NCBI GenBank assembly: GCA_902478785.1
Contig: CABSMJ010000006.1
Coordinates: 1 to 64,000 of the forward strand
Reading direction: 5' to 3'
Length of the DNA stretch: 64,000 nt
Source of the DNA: an uncultured Oscillospiraceae bacterium
GTDB taxonomy: Bacteria > Bacillota > Clostridia > Oscillospirales > Oscillospiraceae
In this document: piece after piece, positions 42,905 to 52,053 of the stretch
Position numbering within the stretch: the first letter of the stretch is position 1
Layout of the letters: each line of letters begins with the position of its first letter
Made by a program: the position numbers and the translations under genes
The notes under the pieces: generated by a model
Told to the model about the DNA's origin: nothing
Database searches by the model: none
The model's input: the letters and a program-made list of their open reading frames with translations, nothing else

Positions 42905-44896
42905 ATGAACAAACGGATTTCCCGTTTGCTGGAACCAAATATGAAGCTGTACTTCCTGGTGTTGGTGCTGTTTGCCGCGGCGGTCATCCCGGTGAAGCCG
43001 GCTCTGGGTGCCGTGGGTTGTGCCGTGGCGGTGGCGCTGTACTTCTATTTCCGCAGCAGCAACCGCAAGCGCAAGCAGGGCATCATTCAGTATATCGACA
43101 GCCTCACCGGCAGCGTGGACACCGCCAGTAAGAATACGCTCATCAACTCCCCTCTGCCCATCATGGTTTACCGGCCGGATACAGGGGAGGTCATCTGGAG
43201 CAACGAAAGCTTCCTGCAGCTGGCCGGCGTCCGGGAGCACCTCTTTGAGATCCGAGTGGGGGATGCAGTGCCCAACCTGTCCTCCCGGTGGCTGCTGGAG
43301 GGCAAGCAGGAGAGCCCCGAGCGGGTGGAGATGAACGGCCGGCGCTATCGGGTGTTCGGCAGCCTGGTCCGGGCGGCGGGCAAGGGTGCGGGCCAGAGCC
43401 TGCTGGCTACCACCTACTGGGTGGACACCACCGCCGGAGACGAGGCCCGGGAAAAGGTGGAGGCCACCCGTCCGGTCATCGCAATTTTGACTGTGGACAA
43501 CTATGACGACCTGATGAAGGCCTGCTCCGACGCCAGCCGCAGTGCGGTGCTGGCCCAGATCTATGAGAAGCTGGACAAGTGGGCCGCCCCGGCCCACGGA
43601 CTGCTGCTCAAGACCGATCGGGACAACTACCTCTTTATCTTTGAGGAGCAGTATTATGCCCACTTTGCCGCGGAGAAGTTCTCCGTCCTGGACGCGGTCC
43701 GGGAGATCACCGTGGGCGACGGCGTCCACGCCACGCTGTCCATCGGCGTGGGCAAGGACGGCGAGGGGCTGGAGGAGCTCTATAAGTACGCCAATCTGGC
43801 GGTGGAGATGGCCCTGAGCCGGGGCGGCGACCAGTGCGCCGTGCGCAACCGGCTGGACTTTGAGTTTTACGGCGGACGGGCCAAGAGCACGGAGAAGCGC
43901 ACCAAGGTCAAGTCCCGGGTTATGGCCAACGCCCTGGGCGAGCTGATGGCCGACGCCAAACAGATCTATATCATGGGCCACGCCAATCCGGACATGGACG
44001 CCATGGGCTCCGCCATCGGCCTTTGCTGTGTGGCCCGGAAGCGGGGCAAGCGGGCCCAGATCGTGCTGCCCCAGGGCCGCAACGCCGCCCAGCCTTTGCT
44101 GGACCGGGTGAGGGATCTGCCGGAGTACGCCGGGGTCTTTGTCCCCGCCAGCGACGCCTTTTTGAAGGTCCAGCCCGGGGCGCTGCTGATCGTGGTGGAT
44201 ACCAACCGCCCCGACATCGTGGAGAGCCCCCAGCTGCTGGAGGCCTGCAACCGGGTGGCGGTCATCGACCACCACCGCCGGGCATCCAACTACATTGAAA
44301 ACGCGGCGCTGAATTTCCACGAGCCCTATGCCTCCTCTGCCTCGGAGCTGGTGACGGAGCTTTTGCAGTATCTGGTGGAGCCCTCGGATCTGCTGCGGGC
44401 GGAGTCCGAGGCGCTGCTGGCGGGCATGGTGCTGGACACCAAGAACTTCACCATGCGCACCGGCGCTCGTACCTTCGAGGCGGCGGCCTTCCTGCGCCGT
44501 GCCGGCGCCGATACCTATGAGGTCCAAAAGCTCTTCCAGAACGATCTGGACGAGATGGTCTCCCGCTACGGCATCATCCGCCTGGCGGAGAAGTACCGGG
44601 GCAACATTGCCATTGCCTGCACCGGGGAAAACGGCGTGGATCGGGTGACGGCGGCCCAGGCGGCCGACGAGCTGCTGACCCTCAAGGGGGTGGAGGCCTC
44701 CTTTGTGGTCTATCCCCAGGGGGACGGCGTGTCCATGTCCGCCCGGTCGCTGGGCGATATCAATGTCCAGGTGATCCTGGAGGCCCTGGGCGGCGGCGGC
44801 AATTCCACCACCGCCGGCGGCCATGTGGAAAACAGTACGGTGGAGGCGGTGCGGGAGCAGCTGGTGGCTGCCATCGACCGCTACTATGAGAAGTAA
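42905..44896 (+). CDS. gdpP: Cyclic-di-AMP phosphodiesterase, GdpP/YybT type
   Basis: This membrane enzyme hydrolyses c-di-AMP to pApA and so sets potassium, osmotic and cell-wall balance. The 663 residues have two N-terminal helices (about 12-50), a PAS-like domain and a degenerate GGDEF-like domain. The DHH catalytic domain follows with HANPDMDA at 359-366 and DHH at 455-457, then DHHA1 with GGGGNSTTAGGHV near the end. The frame is open upstream, but the ATG at 42905 has AAGGAGAG and the family N-terminus. It heads the conserved order gdpP-rplI-dnaB and is divergent from RNase J. Confidence 0.95.
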   Translation: MNKRISRLLEPNMKLYFLVLVLFAAAVIPVKPALGAVGCAVAVALYFYFRSSNRKRKQGIIQYIDSLTGSVDTASKNTLINSPLPIMVYRPDTGEVIWSNESFLQLAGVREHLFEIRVGDAVPNLSSRWLLEGKQESPERVEMNGRRYRVFGSLVRAAGKGAGQSLLATTYWVDTTAGDEAREKVEATRPVIAILTVDNYDDLMKACSDASRSAVLAQIYEKLDKWAAPAHGLLLKTDRDNYLFIFEEQYYAHFAAEKFSVLDAVREITVGDGVHATLSIGVGKDGEGLEELYKYANLAVEMALSRGGDQCAVRNRLDFEFYGGRAKSTEKRTKVKSRVMANALGELMADAKQIYIMGHANPDMDAMGSAIGLCCVARKRGKRAQIVLPQGRNAAQPLLDRVRDLPEYAGVFVPASDAFLKVQPGALLIVVDTNRPDIVESPQLLEACNRVAVIDHHRRASNYIENAALNFHEPYASSASELVTELLQYLVEPSDLLRAESEALLAGMVLDTKNFTMRTGARTFEAAAFLRRAGADTYEVQKLFQNDLDEMVSRYGIIRLAEKYRGNIAIACTGENGVDRVTAAQAADELLTLKGVEASFVVYPQGDGVSMSARSLGDINVQVILEALGGGGNSTTAGGHVENSTVEAVREQLVAAIDRYYEK

Positions 44897-44950
44897 ACCA
44901 AACCCATCCGGCCCCAGGGGCCGAAAGACTGACATAAAAGGAGAACGACC

Positions 44951-45400
44951 ATGAAAGTGATTTTACAGCAGGATGTGAAGGGCCAGGGCAAAAAGGGCCA
45001 GATGGTGGAGGTGTCCGAGGGCTACGCCCGGAATTTCCTTCTGCCCCGGAAGCTGGCCATCCTGGCTACGGCGGACGCCATCAACACCATGAACCTGAAG
45101 GAGAAGGCCCGGAAGGCTGAAGAGGCCCGGCTCAAGGCCGAGGCCGAGGCCACCGCGGAGAAGCTCAAGGAGTGCCAGGTGAAGCTCACCGCCAAGGCGG
45201 GCGCTGGCGGACGGCTCTTCGGCGCCGTCACCACCAAGGAGATCTCCGAGGGTTTGCAGAAGCAGTTCGGTCTGGACATCCCCAAGCAGAAGCTGGTGCT
45301 GGATGAGCCCATCAAGGCCTTTGGGTCCTATCAGGTGAAGGCCAAGCTGGGCTTTGAGGTGACGGGCACCGTGTATGTGGCCGTCTGCGAGGAGAAGTAA
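44951..45400 (+). CDS. rplI: 50S ribosomal protein L9
   Basis: This 149-residue protein binds 23S rRNA and projects from the L1 side of the large subunit. The N-terminal domain MKVILQQDVKGQGKKGQMVEV and the GYARNFLLPRKLA helix are diagnostic. A long connecting helix (ALKEKARKAEEARLKAE-like) leads to the C-terminal domain with GRLFGAVTTKEI. AGGAGAACG precedes the ATG. A short GC hairpin without U-tract (near 44909-44924) lies in the 54-bp gap after gdpP. Confidence 0.97.
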   Translation: MKVILQQDVKGQGKKGQMVEVSEGYARNFLLPRKLAILATADAINTMNLKEKARKAEEARLKAEAEATAEKLKECQVKLTAKAGAGGRLFGAVTTKEISEGLQKQFGLDIPKQKLVLDEPIKAFGSYQVKAKLGFEVTGTVYVAVCEEK

Positions 45401-45446
45401 GAGAATAAGACCGGGAGCAAAGCGGAGAAAAAGGGGGAGGTGAACC

Positions 45447-46802
45447 ATGGCAAACGAGGAACTGCTGCTGCGCCAGATGCCCCACTCTCTGGAGGGAGAG
45501 CAGGCGGTGCTGGGCTCCATGCTCATTGACGAGCGCTGCATCAAGGACGTGATGGATAAGCTCCAGCCGGACGACTTCTATCTCCGGCAGAATCGGGAGA
45601 TCTTTGACACCATCTACTCCATGTTCGTCTACTCCAAGCCCATCGACGGCATCACCGTCTGCGAGGAGATGCAGAAAAACGGCACCTATGACGAGCAGAC
45701 CACCCGGTCGTACCTGGCCCAGCTGATGGAGATCACGCCCACTTCCGCCAACGTGATGGAGTATGTGGAGATCGTCCGGGACAAGTCGCTGATGCGCCGG
45801 ATGGCCCAGGCCGCCGCGGAGATCACTGCCATGGTCCAGGAGGGCGTGGGCGAGGCCCACGACATGCTGGAGGCCGCCGAGCAGAAGATCTACGCCATCC
45901 GCCGGGGCCGCAGTGCCCAGGACATGGTGCCCATCTCCACGGTGCTGCCGGACGTGCTGGACCACCTCAATGAGATGAGCGAGCGGGAGGGCACCAAGAT
46001 CGCCGGCCTCTCCACGGGCCTTTCGGCAGTGGATGCCAAGATCTCGGGACTGAACAAGTCGGACCTGGTGCTGCTGGCGGCCCGGCCCGGCATGGGCAAG
46101 ACCTCCATGGCGCTGAATGTGGCGCTGAATGTAGCCAAGGATACCAAGCAGACGGTGGCCATTTTCTCTCTGGAAATGTCCAAGGAACAGCTGGCCACCC
46201 GCCTTTTGTCCAGCGAGGCCCTGGTGGAGAACACCCGTCTCATCAACGGCGACCTGCGGGAGACGGACTGGGTGAAGATCGCCGACGCGGCCTCTGCCCT
46301 GAGCCGCACCGACATCCGCATCGACGATAACCCGCTGCTGACGGTGGCGGATATGAACGCCAAGTGCCGCCGGCTGGACAATCTGGGCCTGGTGGTCATC
46401 GACTACCTCCAGCTGATGACCTCCGCCGGCGGAAAGCAGGCCCACTCCGGCGAGAGCCGCCAGCAGGCGGTCAGCGACATCTCCCGTATGCTCAAGATCA
46501 TGGCCAAGGAGCTCAACGTGCCGGTGATCTGCCTGAGCCAGCTGAGCCGTGCTAACGAAAAGCGGGACGACAAGCGGCCCATGCTCTCGGACCTGCGTGA
46601 ATCCGGCGCCATCGAGCAGGACGCGGATATCGTCATGTTCCTCTTCCGGGAGGACTATTACAGCCCCGACAGTGAAAAGCGTAACATCGCCGAGTGCATC
46701 GTGGCCAAGAACCGCCACGGCGAGACCGGCAAGGTGGAGCTGCGGTGGATGCCGGAGTACACCACCTTCGGCACGTTGGAGACGAGATACGACGATGAAT
46801 AA
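45447..46802 (+). CDS. dnaB: Replicative DNA helicase
   Basis: This ring helicase unwinds the replication fork and recruits primase. The 451 residues have an N-terminal domain (about 1-110, with PHSLEGEQAVLGSML and ERCIKDVMDKLQPDDFY) and a linker. The RecA-like motor carries Walker A ARPGMGKTS at 212-220, SLEMSKEQLATRLL, Walker B LVVIDYLQLM and the arginine-finger segment LSQLSRANEKRDDKRPMLSDLRESG. Its end overlaps tilS by eight bases. A GGGGGAGGTG ribosome site precedes the ATG. Confidence 0.97.
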   Translation: MANEELLLRQMPHSLEGEQAVLGSMLIDERCIKDVMDKLQPDDFYLRQNREIFDTIYSMFVYSKPIDGITVCEEMQKNGTYDEQTTRSYLAQLMEITPTSANVMEYVEIVRDKSLMRRMAQAAAEITAMVQEGVGEAHDMLEAAEQKIYAIRRGRSAQDMVPISTVLPDVLDHLNEMSEREGTKIAGLSTGLSAVDAKISGLNKSDLVLLAARPGMGKTSMALNVALNVAKDTKQTVAIFSLEMSKEQLATRLLSSEALVENTRLINGDLRETDWVKIADAASALSRTDIRIDDNPLLTVADMNAKCRRLDNLGLVVIDYLQLMTSAGGKQAHSGESRQQAVSDISRMLKIMAKELNVPVICLSQLSRANEKRDDKRPMLSDLRESGAIEQDADIVMFLFREDYYSPDSEKRNIAECIVAKNRHGETGKVELRWMPEYTTFGTLETRYDDE

Positions 46803-48147
46803 TGAGCTGCTCTCCGCCTGGCGGTTTCTGCGGACCCATTTCCCCGAAGGCGGGCGGGTGCTGTGCGCCGTCTCCGGCGGGCTGGACTCCATGTGCCTTC
46901 TGCACTTTCTGACCACCTGGGGCCTCGACCGCGGCTTTTGCGCCGCCGCGGCCCACTTTAACCACGGCCTCCGGGGCCAGGCGGCGGACCGGGACCAGCG
47001 GTTTGTGGAAAACTGGTGTGCCCAGCGAAGCATCCCCTGCTTTACCGGCTCCGGGGACACCCGGGCGCTGATGGAGGGGGAGGGCCTCTCTCTGGAGGAG
47101 GCCGCCCGGCGGCTGCGCTACGCCTTTTTGGAGGAGACGGCCCGGCGGGAGGGCTTTGACGCCATTCTTACCGCCCACAATGCCGACGACAACGCCGAGA
47201 CGGTACTGCTGCACCTGGTTCGGGGCACCGGACTCAAGGGCCTTTCGGGCATCCCCCAGCGGCGGGGGAATATCCTGCGGCCCTTTCTGGAGATCACCCG
47301 GGCGGAGCTGGCGGAGTACGCCGCCGCCCACCACATTCCTCACGTGGAGGATGAGACCAACGCCGACCCGGAGGCGGCCGCCCGGAACCTGGTGCGGCTG
47401 CAGGTGATGCCGCTGCTGCGGCAGCTGAACCCCCGGGCCGTGGAGCATATGGCCGCAGCCGCCGCCCGGATGCGGGAGACGGAGGAGGGCCTGGAGGACC
47501 TGACGGAGCGGTATTTGCGCCGGGCCTTTGTCCGGCCGGGACGGGTGAGTATTTCCCTGAGCGTTCTGGCGGAGGTGCCCGAGTTTTTGCTTCCCCAGGT
47601 GCTGCTGGGGATGCTGGAGCAGCTGGGCGTGGGCCGGAAGGACGTGGGCGCCGCCCACCTGGAGGCCATCCGGAAGCTTTGGAACAGCCATGGAAACGAC
47701 GCCCGCATCAGCCTGCCCCACGGCGTGACGGCCCGTCTGGCCGCCCGGCGGCTGGTGCTGGAGACGCTGCCGCCCCCCCTGTCCCGGGCGGAGCTGGTGC
47801 CCGGCTGCCCCCTGCGGTGGGGGGAATACACCGTGACGCTGCTGGACCGCCGGCAGGGGGAGGGCCTTGCCCTTCGGCCTGGGCCGGAGGGGGAGACGGT
47901 GGCCGTGGCCCCCTGTGATCCGGGGGCGCGGCTGACGCTGCCGGGAACCCACGGCGGCGCTCGGAGCGTCAAGCGGCTGTGCCTGGACCGGCGCATCTCC
48001 CTTGCCCAGAGGGATGGGCTGCCGGCCATCTATGTGGGAGCGCGCCTGGCGGCGGTTTGGCCTTTGGGCGTAGACAGAGAATTCCTGCCGGAGGGAGAGC
48101 CCTGCCGGTTTATCCAGATCATCAAAGAAGCGGAGGAGCGCACATGA
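46795..48147 (+). CDS. tilS: tRNA(Ile)-lysidine synthetase
   Basis: This enzyme attaches lysine to C34 of the AUA-reading tRNA-Ile, changing both codon and amino-acid identity; it is essential in bacteria. The 450 residues have the PP-loop SGGLDS at 27-32 and HFNHGLRG. The N-type ATPase domain has ILTAHNADDNAETVLLHLVRGTGLKGLSGI and the C-terminal TilS domain includes RRISLAQRDGLPAIYVG-like text. The ATG overlaps the dnaB stop by eight bases, and the TGA overlaps the hpt start (ATGA), so expression is coupled with both. Confidence 0.95.
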   Translation: MNNELLSAWRFLRTHFPEGGRVLCAVSGGLDSMCLLHFLTTWGLDRGFCAAAAHFNHGLRGQAADRDQRFVENWCAQRSIPCFTGSGDTRALMEGEGLSLEEAARRLRYAFLEETARREGFDAILTAHNADDNAETVLLHLVRGTGLKGLSGIPQRRGNILRPFLEITRAELAEYAAAHHIPHVEDETNADPEAAARNLVRLQVMPLLRQLNPRAVEHMAAAAARMRETEEGLEDLTERYLRRAFVRPGRVSISLSVLAEVPEFLLPQVLLGMLEQLGVGRKDVGAAHLEAIRKLWNSHGNDARISLPHGVTARLAARRLVLETLPPPLSRAELVPGCPLRWGEYTVTLLDRRQGEGLALRPGPEGETVAVAPCDPGARLTLPGTHGGARSVKRLCLDRRISLAQRDGLPAIYVGARLAAVWPLGVDREFLPEGEPCRFIQIIKEAEERT

Positions 48148-48695
48148 AAAACGAGATGGAAAAGGATATTCTGAAGGTGCTGTACAGCGAGGAGGAGATC
48201 CGCGCCCGGGTCCAGGAGATGGGCAACGCCCTGGGCGAGCAGTTTCAGGGGAAGAATCCCCTGTTTCTGGGGGTGCTGAAGGGCTCCTTCGTGTTCATGT
48301 CGGACCTGGTCCGGGCCTGTCAGGTGAAAAGCGATGTGGAGTTCATCGCCGTGTCCTCCTATGGCAACGGCACCGAGTCCTCCGGCCGGGTCAAGATCGT
48401 CCATGACATCCAGCAGGACATCACCGGCCGGAACGTGATCGTGGTGGAGGACATTCTGGACTCCGGCAACACCCTGGCCTTTTTGAAGGAGTACTTCCTC
48501 ACCAAGGGGGCCAGCGCCATCACCATCGTCACGCTGCTGGATAAGCCTTCCCGGCGGAAGAAGGCCATCACAGCGGACTACGCCGGCTTTGTGGTGCCTG
48601 ATGAGTTTGTGGTGGGCTACGGCTTGGACTACGGCCAGAAGTACCGGAACCTGCCCTACATCGGGGTGCTCAAGCCCGAGGTGTACGCGGACTAA
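48144..48695 (+). CDS. hpt: Hypoxanthine phosphoribosyltransferase
   Basis: This enzyme salvages hypoxanthine and guanine to IMP and GMP with PRPP. The 183 residues have the PRPP loop VIVVEDILDSGNT at 98-110 and LFLGVLKGSFVFMSDL near 40-55. The C-terminal purine contact DEFVVGYGLDYGQKYRNLPYIGVL is intact. It overlaps tilS by ATGA and precedes ftsH; tilS-hpt-ftsH is a common Firmicutes order. Confidence 0.96.
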   Translation: MKNEMEKDILKVLYSEEEIRARVQEMGNALGEQFQGKNPLFLGVLKGSFVFMSDLVRACQVKSDVEFIAVSSYGNGTESSGRVKIVHDIQQDITGRNVIVVEDILDSGNTLAFLKEYFLTKGASAITIVTLLDKPSRRKKAITADYAGFVVPDEFVVGYGLDYGQKYRNLPYIGVLKPEVYAD

Positions 48696-48722
48696 GAACC
48701 CGAGCGAAAAAAGGGGGAAACC

Positions 48723-50741
48723 ATGCCGACGGTCGGCCTGGGGGCCGGAGAAAACGCCGGGGAAGGGGAAGAATCTGTGAAAAAATCTTCAAATGTGGGG
48801 CTGCTGCTGTTGCTGCTGCTGGCGGTCCTCAGCTTCAGCTATCTGTGGAACACGGGGGAGAATCCCGTGTCTCTGGAGTGGTCCCAGGTGGTGGAGCTGT
48901 TCGAAAACGAGCAGGTGGAGAGCTTTGATGTGGACGGCACCAAGCTGACCATGAACCTGCGTGAGGCGGTGGATGGCAGCAAGACCGTCACCTATGAGCT
49001 CTATGACTTCGATCTGTTCTATGACGAGCTGGGAGAACTGGTGAAGGTGCAGGCCGACAGCGGCATCATCACCCGGTACAATTACTACGCCGATCACTCG
49101 GTGAACTGGTTGGAGCTGCTGCTGCCCTACCTGCTCATTGCCCTGGTGCTGGGCGGACTGTGGTTTTTCATGATGAGCCGGATGAACGGTGCCGGCGGAG
49201 GCGGGGACAAGATGGCCCGCTTTGGCGCGGCCCGGGTCAAGACCGTGGATGACCGGGGCAAAAAGGTGACCTTTGCGGATGTGGCCGGTGAGAATGAGGA
49301 GAAGGAGGAGCTTCAGGAGATCGTGGAGTTCCTGAAAACGCCCCAGAAGTATATCTCCCTGGGCGCCCGAATCCCCAAGGGCGTGCTGCTGGTAGGCCCT
49401 CCGGGCACCGGCAAGACGCTGCTGGCCAAGGCCGTGGCCGGCGAGGCTGGCGTGGGCTTTTTGTCCATCTCCGGCTCCGACTTTGTGGAGCTGTATGTAG
49501 GCGTGGGCGCCAGCCGGGTCCGGGACCTCTTTGACCAGGCCAAGAAGAACGCCCCCTGCATCGTCTTTATCGACGAGATCGACGCCGTAGGCCGCCAGAG
49601 AGGCACCGGCCTGGGCGGCGGCCACGACGAGCGGGAGCAGACCCTCAACCAGCTGCTGGTGGAGATGGACGGCTTCGGCTCCAACGAGGGCGTGGTAGTG
49701 CTGGCAGCCACCAACCGTGCCGACGTGCTGGACCCTGCCCTGCTGCGGCCGGGCCGGTTTGACCGGCAGGTGTTTGTGGGCCTGCCCGATATCCGGGGTC
49801 GGGAGGAGATCCTCCGGGTCCACGCCAAGAATAAGCCTCTGGCGGAGGATGTGGATCTGAGCGTGGTGGCTCGGGGCACCCCGGGGTTCACCGGCGCGGA
49901 CCTGGAAAACCTCATCAACGAGGCGGCGCTGCTGGCAGCCCGAAGAAACCAGCCCTTCATTTTGATGGAGGATTTGCAGGAGGCGATCATCAAGGTCATC
50001 GCCGGCCCGGAAAAGCGCAGCCGGGTCATCCCGCCCCACGAGCGGGAGCTCACCGCCTATCACGAGGCGGGCCACGCCGTGGTCATGCACGCCCTGCCTC
50101 ACCACGACCCGGTCCAGTCCATCTCCATCGTGCCCCGGGGTCAAGCCGGCGGCATGACCATCTCCATGCCCGAGGAGGACCGCTCCTACCTCTCCAAGAG
50201 CTACATGGAGGAGCAGATCGTCTCGCTGCTGGGCGGCCGGGTGGCGGAGCAGCTGGTGCTGGGGGATGTGTCCACCGGCGCCTCCAACGATATCCAGCGG
50301 GCCACCCAGATCGCCCGGAAGATGGTGGCCAGCTACGGCATGAGCCAGCGCCTGGGCACCGTGTCCTTCGAGTCCGGCCATGACGAGGTGTTCATCGGCC
50401 GCAGCATGGGCCAGACCCGGGGCTACTCCGAGCAGGTGGCCGCTCAGATCGACGAGGAGATCAAGGCCATCATCGACCGGGCCTATGACCGCTGCCAGGA
50501 GATCCTGGAGAAGGATCGGGACAAGCTGGAAACCGTGGCCCAGTATCTGCTCCAGCACGAGACCATGGACGCTCCGGCCTTCTACGCCGTCTACGGCGAG
50601 TCCGCTCCCGAGAGCGCAATGCTCCCGGCCAAGGACGAGAAGAAGCCCGACGAGGCTAAGTCCAACGAGGCGAAAGCTGATGCGACAAAGCCTGACGAGA
50701 CAGTCGACGGCGAGGCAAAGAGCAACGAGACAAAGTCCTGA
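48723..50741 (+). CDS. ftsH: ATP-dependent zinc metalloprotease FtsH
   Basis: This membrane-bound AAA protease extracts and degrades misfolded membrane proteins and unstable regulators. Two helices (about residues 25-42 and 133-153) flank a small outer domain. The AAA motor follows with Walker A GPPGTGKT at 225-232, Walker B VFIDEIDAVG and ATNRADVLDPALLRPGRFDR. The protease domain has the zinc motif HEAGH at 447-451. The last ~45 residues are a low-complexity charged tail of repeated KPDE/KSNE units, longer than usual. A GTG at 48777 just before the first helix is an alternative start; I keep the ATG at 48723 because GGGGG lies five bases upstream. Confidence 0.95.
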   Translation: MPTVGLGAGENAGEGEESVKKSSNVGLLLLLLLAVLSFSYLWNTGENPVSLEWSQVVELFENEQVESFDVDGTKLTMNLREAVDGSKTVTYELYDFDLFYDELGELVKVQADSGIITRYNYYADHSVNWLELLLPYLLIALVLGGLWFFMMSRMNGAGGGGDKMARFGAARVKTVDDRGKKVTFADVAGENEEKEELQEIVEFLKTPQKYISLGARIPKGVLLVGPPGTGKTLLAKAVAGEAGVGFLSISGSDFVELYVGVGASRVRDLFDQAKKNAPCIVFIDEIDAVGRQRGTGLGGGHDEREQTLNQLLVEMDGFGSNEGVVVLAATNRADVLDPALLRPGRFDRQVFVGLPDIRGREEILRVHAKNKPLAEDVDLSVVARGTPGFTGADLENLINEAALLAARRNQPFILMEDLQEAIIKVIAGPEKRSRVIPPHERELTAYHEAGHAVVMHALPHHDPVQSISIVPRGQAGGMTISMPEEDRSYLSKSYMEEQIVSLLGGRVAEQLVLGDVSTGASNDIQRATQIARKMVASYGMSQRLGTVSFESGHDEVFIGRSMGQTRGYSEQVAAQIDEEIKAIIDRAYDRCQEILEKDRDKLETVAQYLLQHETMDAPAFYAVYGESAPESAMLPAKDEKKPDEAKSNEAKADATKPDETVDGEAKSNETKS

Positions 50742-50785
50742 GAGGACTGTCGGCTGATCGATCAAAACGTGCAGTCCTTTTGCAC

Positions 50786-50822
50786 GAAGCGGCATGGCCC
50801 CAGGCCATGCCGCTTCTTTTTG
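50786..50822 (+). terminator. Terminator after ftsH
   Basis: A perfect 14-bp stem (50786-50799 with 50803-50816) with a three-base loop, followed by a T run. Confidence 0.88.
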
Positions 50823-50848
50823 CCCCCTTTTGAGGTGCAGGCCCAGCG

Positions 50849-50876
50849 TTGCAAATCTTCCCTTTCCTGTTATAAT
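50849..50876 (+). promoter_or_regulatory. Promoter of the radical SAM gene
   Basis: TTGCAA (50849-50854), a 16-bp spacer and a perfect TATAAT (50871-50876). Confidence 0.7.
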
Positions 50877-50954
50877 GATTTTATAGCTTCCACATAAGAG
50901 CGGCGCCCCACTTTGGACAGCTGCCGATGCAATCTTTTCACAGGAGACGATCAC

Positions 50955-51824
50955 ATGGAATATGAGGGCCAAATCTGCCGGGGCCCCATGGAGCGGGCTT
51001 CCTATATGCTCCCCATCTCAGTGGGGTGTTCCTATAACCAGTGCCGGTTCTGTACGCTCTTCAAACACCTGACCTATCGCCAGCTCCCCCTGGAACAGAT
51101 CGAGGCGGAGCTGGAGCGGGTCAGCGCCGTGGGCGGAAATCCCAAGCAGGTGTTCCTGGGGGACGGGAACGCCTTCACTGCACCCACAGAGCGGCTCCTC
51201 TTCATTCTGGACATGGTCAGGCGGTACTTTCCCGCCTGTGAGACCGTGAACATGGATGCCACTGTCCATGATATTCTCCACAAGCCATCCCAGGAGCTGG
51301 AGCAGCTGTCCGCCGCTGGGGTGCGGACGCTGTATTTGGGCATCGAGTGCGGGCTGGACGATGTGCTGGAACAGATGCACAAGGGACAGACCATGGACCA
51401 GGCCGCTGAGGCCATCGAAAAGCTCCACCAGGCGGGGATGCAGTACGGCGCCCATATGATGACGGGCATCTCGGGGAAGGGCCGGGGCCTGGAAAACGCC
51501 CAGGCCCTTGCGGACTTCTTTAACCGCACCCACCCGGACCGGATCGTCAACTTCTCTCTCTTTCTCCACCGCAGAGCGCCTCTGTATCAAGACATCCTCT
51601 CGGGGCAGTTTGTCCCGGCGGACGAAGTGGAAAACCTGCGGGAAGAGCATCGGCTTCTGGAGCTTTTGGAGACCCCGGGCCTCTCCTACGACGGGTTCCA
51701 TGACTGCATCTCTGTCCGCATCCGGGGACTTCTTCCCCAGGATCGGGAGAAGATGCTCCGAAAGCTGGAAGATGCCATTGGAACGTATGAGAAGAAGGAC
51801 CCCGTCTTCGCCATCGTTCCATAG
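50955..51824 (+). CDS. Radical SAM protein, substrate unknown
   Basis: This 289-residue TIM-barrel radical SAM enzyme has its iron-sulfur cysteines at C25, C30 and C33, spaced C-x4-C-x2-C (VGCSYNQCRFC), one residue longer than the textbook C-x3-C-x2-C. Further family text includes VFLGDGNAF, VNMDATVHDIL, LYLGIECGLDDVLEQM with the conserved glycine-glutamate, and GAHMMTGISGKGRG. There is no extra cluster domain and no B12-binding domain. AGGAGA precedes the ATG. It is transcribed alone, with its own promoter and terminator, so neighbours do not hint at the substrate. Confidence 0.85.
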   Translation: MEYEGQICRGPMERASYMLPISVGCSYNQCRFCTLFKHLTYRQLPLEQIEAELERVSAVGGNPKQVFLGDGNAFTAPTERLLFILDMVRRYFPACETVNMDATVHDILHKPSQELEQLSAAGVRTLYLGIECGLDDVLEQMHKGQTMDQAAEAIEKLHQAGMQYGAHMMTGISGKGRGLENAQALADFFNRTHPDRIVNFSLFLHRRAPLYQDILSGQFVPADEVENLREEHRLLELLETPGLSYDGFHDCISVRIRGLLPQDREKMLRKLEDAIGTYEKKDPVFAIVP

Positions 51825-51845
51825 GGCAAAGCGTTTCTTAAAGAG

Positions 51846-51883
51846 CAGCGGTGAGGCATAGCCTGTCTCACCGCTGTTTTTTT
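51846..51883 (+). terminator. Terminator of the radical SAM gene
   Basis: CAGCGGTGAG (51846-51855) pairs with CTCACCGCTG (51867-51876), followed by seven T. Confidence 0.87.
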
Positions 51884-51998
51884 CGCCTTTTTGACGACTT
51901 GAATTCTCGGGTTCGGAACCCCTCATGGATAGCTTCCCCTGTGTCTTTGCCCATCCTTAGGCACGCCATGTGGAAAAATTGGAAATCGGGTGCAACAT

Positions 51999-52028
51999 TT
52001 TACCTTGCTTGTGCGTCTTATCTAATAT
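51999..52028 (+). promoter_or_regulatory. Possible promoter of the lipoprotein gene
   Basis: TTTACC (51999-52004), an 18-bp spacer and TAATAT (52023-52028), both partial matches. Confidence 0.35.
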
Positions 52029-52053
52029 GAATCTGGGGAAAAGAGGGAGAAGC

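Noticed and set aside
42878..44935. 685-residue minus-strand frame opposite gdpP
   Set aside because: Shadow composition; gdpP on the other strand is certain.
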